Translations under genes and position numbers: made by a program
The notes under the pieces: model-generated
Databases searched by the model: none
Seen by the model: only the letters and a program-made list of their open reading frames with translations
Told to the model about the DNA's origin: nothing
DNA from: Armillaria gallica
Taxonomy: Eukaryota > Basidiomycota > Agaricomycetes > Agaricales > Physalacriaceae
DNA length: 64,000 nucleotides
Direction: 5' to 3'
Assembly (NCBI GenBank): GCA_037576215.1
Contig: JBANDB010000008.1
Location: 2,976,001-3,040,000, forward strand
Shown: in pieces, positions 62,520 through 64,000 of the stretch
Layout: every line of letters starts with the position of its first letter
How positions within the stretch are numbered: the first letter of the stretch is position 1

Positions 62520-63294
62520 ATGCGTACCACTGCCGTTCTCATTGCCTGCGCTACTTCTGCTTTGGCCTACTCGGTCACTGTCCCCAACGCAAGCCAGGGA
62601 TGGACCAACTCTGGCTCCCAAACGTATGTTTTTAGTGACTTTTTTCTTATGTGGACGTTGACTGACGAGCTACGTGCTTTGTTTTGCCCCTTTTCAGCGT
62701 TTCATGGCAAAAGGTTTCCACTGACCGTGACAACTTCACCATCGTTCTCACCAACCAGGCAAGCACTATCGCCTGAACATCTGCGTTTTTCACTGACTGC
62801 CGTCCAGGATCGCAGTGTCTTGAGCCTTGACCAGACTCTCGCTTCTCTCGTTGACGGTAACCTCGGAACCCAACAGGTCAACCCTCCCGGCGGTGGATGG
62901 ATCGTTGGCGGCACCTACCGTGTCAATCTCGTCCAGGACTCTCAGAGCTTGAACAGTATCCTCGCTCAGTCCCAAGAGTTCAACATCACAGAGAGTTCAA
63001 GCTCATCTTCTTCTGCGACCGGTTCTTCCACCAGCGTCACCAGGATGTAAGTTTTTGCCGGCACTGATATCGTTCGATTTTTTTTTTGATTGGGTCTTCT
63101 CCAGTAGTACTACCGCTGCTTTGACCACTGGTACCGGAACCACCTTGATTGCCACCACTGGCGCTGCCAGCGGTGCATCCAGCTCAGTCTCCTCCACTGG
63201 CGCCGCAACCACCTCTAATGCTGCGCTACCCGTTAGCGTCAGCAGCAGCGGCTTCGTGGGCCTTCTCGCCCTCCTTGGCGCCATGTTGTTCTAA
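62520..63294 (+). CDS. Kre9/Knh1-type Ser/Thr-rich GPI-anchored protein, copy 1
   Basis: Secreted wall or plasma-membrane protein. The signal peptide MRTTAVLIACATSALAYSVT precedes a Kre9/KNH-type Ig-like domain: VPNASQGWTNSGSQT-VSWQKVSTDRDNFTIVLTN, then DRSVLSLDQTLASLVDGNLG and GGWIVGGTYRVNLVQDSQ. A Ser/Thr-rich stalk (ESSSSSSSATGSSTS) follows. The C-terminal hydrophobic tail SGFVGLLALLGAMLF, after small residues, fits a GPI-anchor signal. Introns: one after SQT, one GC-AG intron after VLTNQ (GCAAGC...GTCCAG; reading through hits TGA), and one in the stalk. A paralogue lies 340 bp downstream in tandem. Confidence 0.85.
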
Positions 63295-63632
63295 TTTTGA
63301 AAGACCATCTCTACGCACTCATACAGAATACTGTTTACCTACTCGGACCTTTGCGTATATACCTTTTTTCTTGCAGGGGTAAAATTATTATACTGACAGT
63401 TTGGAATAACCGTATACTTAACAGTGGACACTGCCGTTGTACATGCTTGTTGTAGTATGTATGATACTAAGTGACATTTGTTTCATGCAAGAATTTCCCG
63501 GCATTTTCCGAGCCATATAAATACTGCGATCACGAGCATTTGAACTGTACGCGTTCAATCTTGCTTCTTGACTTCATCATCTCTTTCCTAGCTCAACGCC
63601 CTTCTCTTCACGCCCATTTACCCTCGCGTATC
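63295..63632. other. promoter region of Kre9-type copy 2
   Basis: Contains the TATA box listed separately and a pyrimidine-rich leader. No gene is seen. Confidence 0.4.
63516..63523 (+). promoter_or_regulatory. TATA box of Kre9-type copy 2
   Basis: TATAAATA lies 117 nt before the start codon at 63633. It matches the consensus at a plausible distance. Confidence 0.5.
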
Positions 63633-64000
63633 ATGCATTTCTTCGCCGTCTCTCTATCTCTCCTGTTCGCTGCCTCGACTTTGGCGTACGAAATCGTTGA
63701 ACCCTCAGCAACCAAGGGGTGGACCAACTTTGGGTCCAATACGTACGTTGTTCCCGTCTTCTATGTGAGGATGTCAACCATCTCGCTCATATCGCCTTGC
63801 AGCGTCTCTTGGAACAGGGTTAATACCGATCCAATGACTGTCACTCTCATTCTCACTAATGAGGCCAGTACTTTCTCTAAAGCCCGTCCGCCTTTACCTG
63901 AATGTCATGCATCTATCAGAATCGCACTGCCTTGCCTCAGGACCAGATTCTCACCGCTTCTATGAATGGAACGCTCTTGACGGCGCAAATCTACCCTCCT
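63633..64000 (+). CDS. Kre9/Knh1-type GPI protein, copy 2 (cut by window end)
   Basis: Tandem paralogue of the preceding gene. Signal peptide MHFFAVSLSLLFAASTLAYE, then IVEPSATKGWTNFGSNT-VSWNRVNTDPMTVTLILTNE. The next exon NRTALPQDQILTASMNGTLL and TAQIYPP aligns with DRSVLSLDQTLASL and QQVNPP of copy 1. The intron between LTNE and NRTALPQ must start with GC (GCCAGT...ATCAG, from about 63865), at the same place as the GC-AG intron of copy 1. The 3' end, with the expected stalk and anchor signal, lies beyond the window. Confidence 0.8.

Overview
The window is dense nuclear DNA from a filamentous basidiomycete, most likely an Agaricomycete. The evidence is conserved eukaryotic genes broken by very many introns of about 45-65 nt, short divergent intergenic gaps, a class I photolyase, Ser/Thr-rich GPI-anchored Kre9/Knh1-type wall proteins, and Grr1- and Ufo1-type F-box proteins. 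I see no rRNA, tRNA, CRISPR array, insertion sequence or recognisable transposon. Each CDS is reported as one start-to-stop span, with introns described in the text.

Layout. 0.4-6.1 kb: coiled-coil protein of unknown function, NatA catalytic subunit NAA10, an alpha/beta hydrolase and an EMC10-like ER protein. 6.5-15.1 kb: small hypothetical protein, phenylalanyl-tRNA synthetase beta subunit, TXNDC9/PLP-type thioredoxin, ribosome-rescue factor DOM34/Pelota, CPD photolyase. 15.4-22.7 kb: forkhead factor, PAF acetylhydrolase-type lipase, Ufo1-like F-box/WD40/UIM protein, ARPC5. 23-29.5 kb: glutaminyl-tRNA synthetase, Grr1-like F-box/LRR protein, hypothetical protein. 29.7-37 kb: LSM3 and U1-C head to head, VTC1, AAA ATPase, SWC4/DMAP1. 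37.1-44 kb: CFT2/CPSF100 and a long HSL-type alpha/beta hydrolase. 44.3-48.2 kb: two alpha-tubulin genes in tandem. 48.6-55.1 kb: HAD phosphatase, exocyst SEC15, ARF1, dual-specificity phosphatase. 56.3-60.5 kb: basic protein, membrane protein, DUF3245-like protein, Gemin2/SIP1. 60.5-62.5 kb: no gene I can support. 62.5-64 kb: two tandem Kre9/Knh1-type GPI proteins, the second cut by the window end.

Functionally this is mostly housekeeping: translation and its quality control, RNA processing, cytoskeleton and trafficking, ubiquitin ligase adaptors and chromatin. About ten neighbouring pairs are divergent with start codons under 180 bp apart (one pair about 360 bp), so shared promoters are common. 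I did not find a convincing new multi-gene system.

The strongest unexpected signal concerns the sequence itself. In at least a dozen places a conserved reading frame is interrupted where adding one base, usually to a short homopolymer, restores family-conserved protein. These sites are in GlnRS, LSM3, ARPC5, alpha-tubulin copy 2, the Ufo1-like gene, SEC15 and the first gene. This looks like systematic homopolymer under-calling rather than pseudogenes. Other notable signals are a conserved AAG 3' splice site in both tubulins and elsewhere, and GC-AG introns shared by the Kre9-type paralogues.
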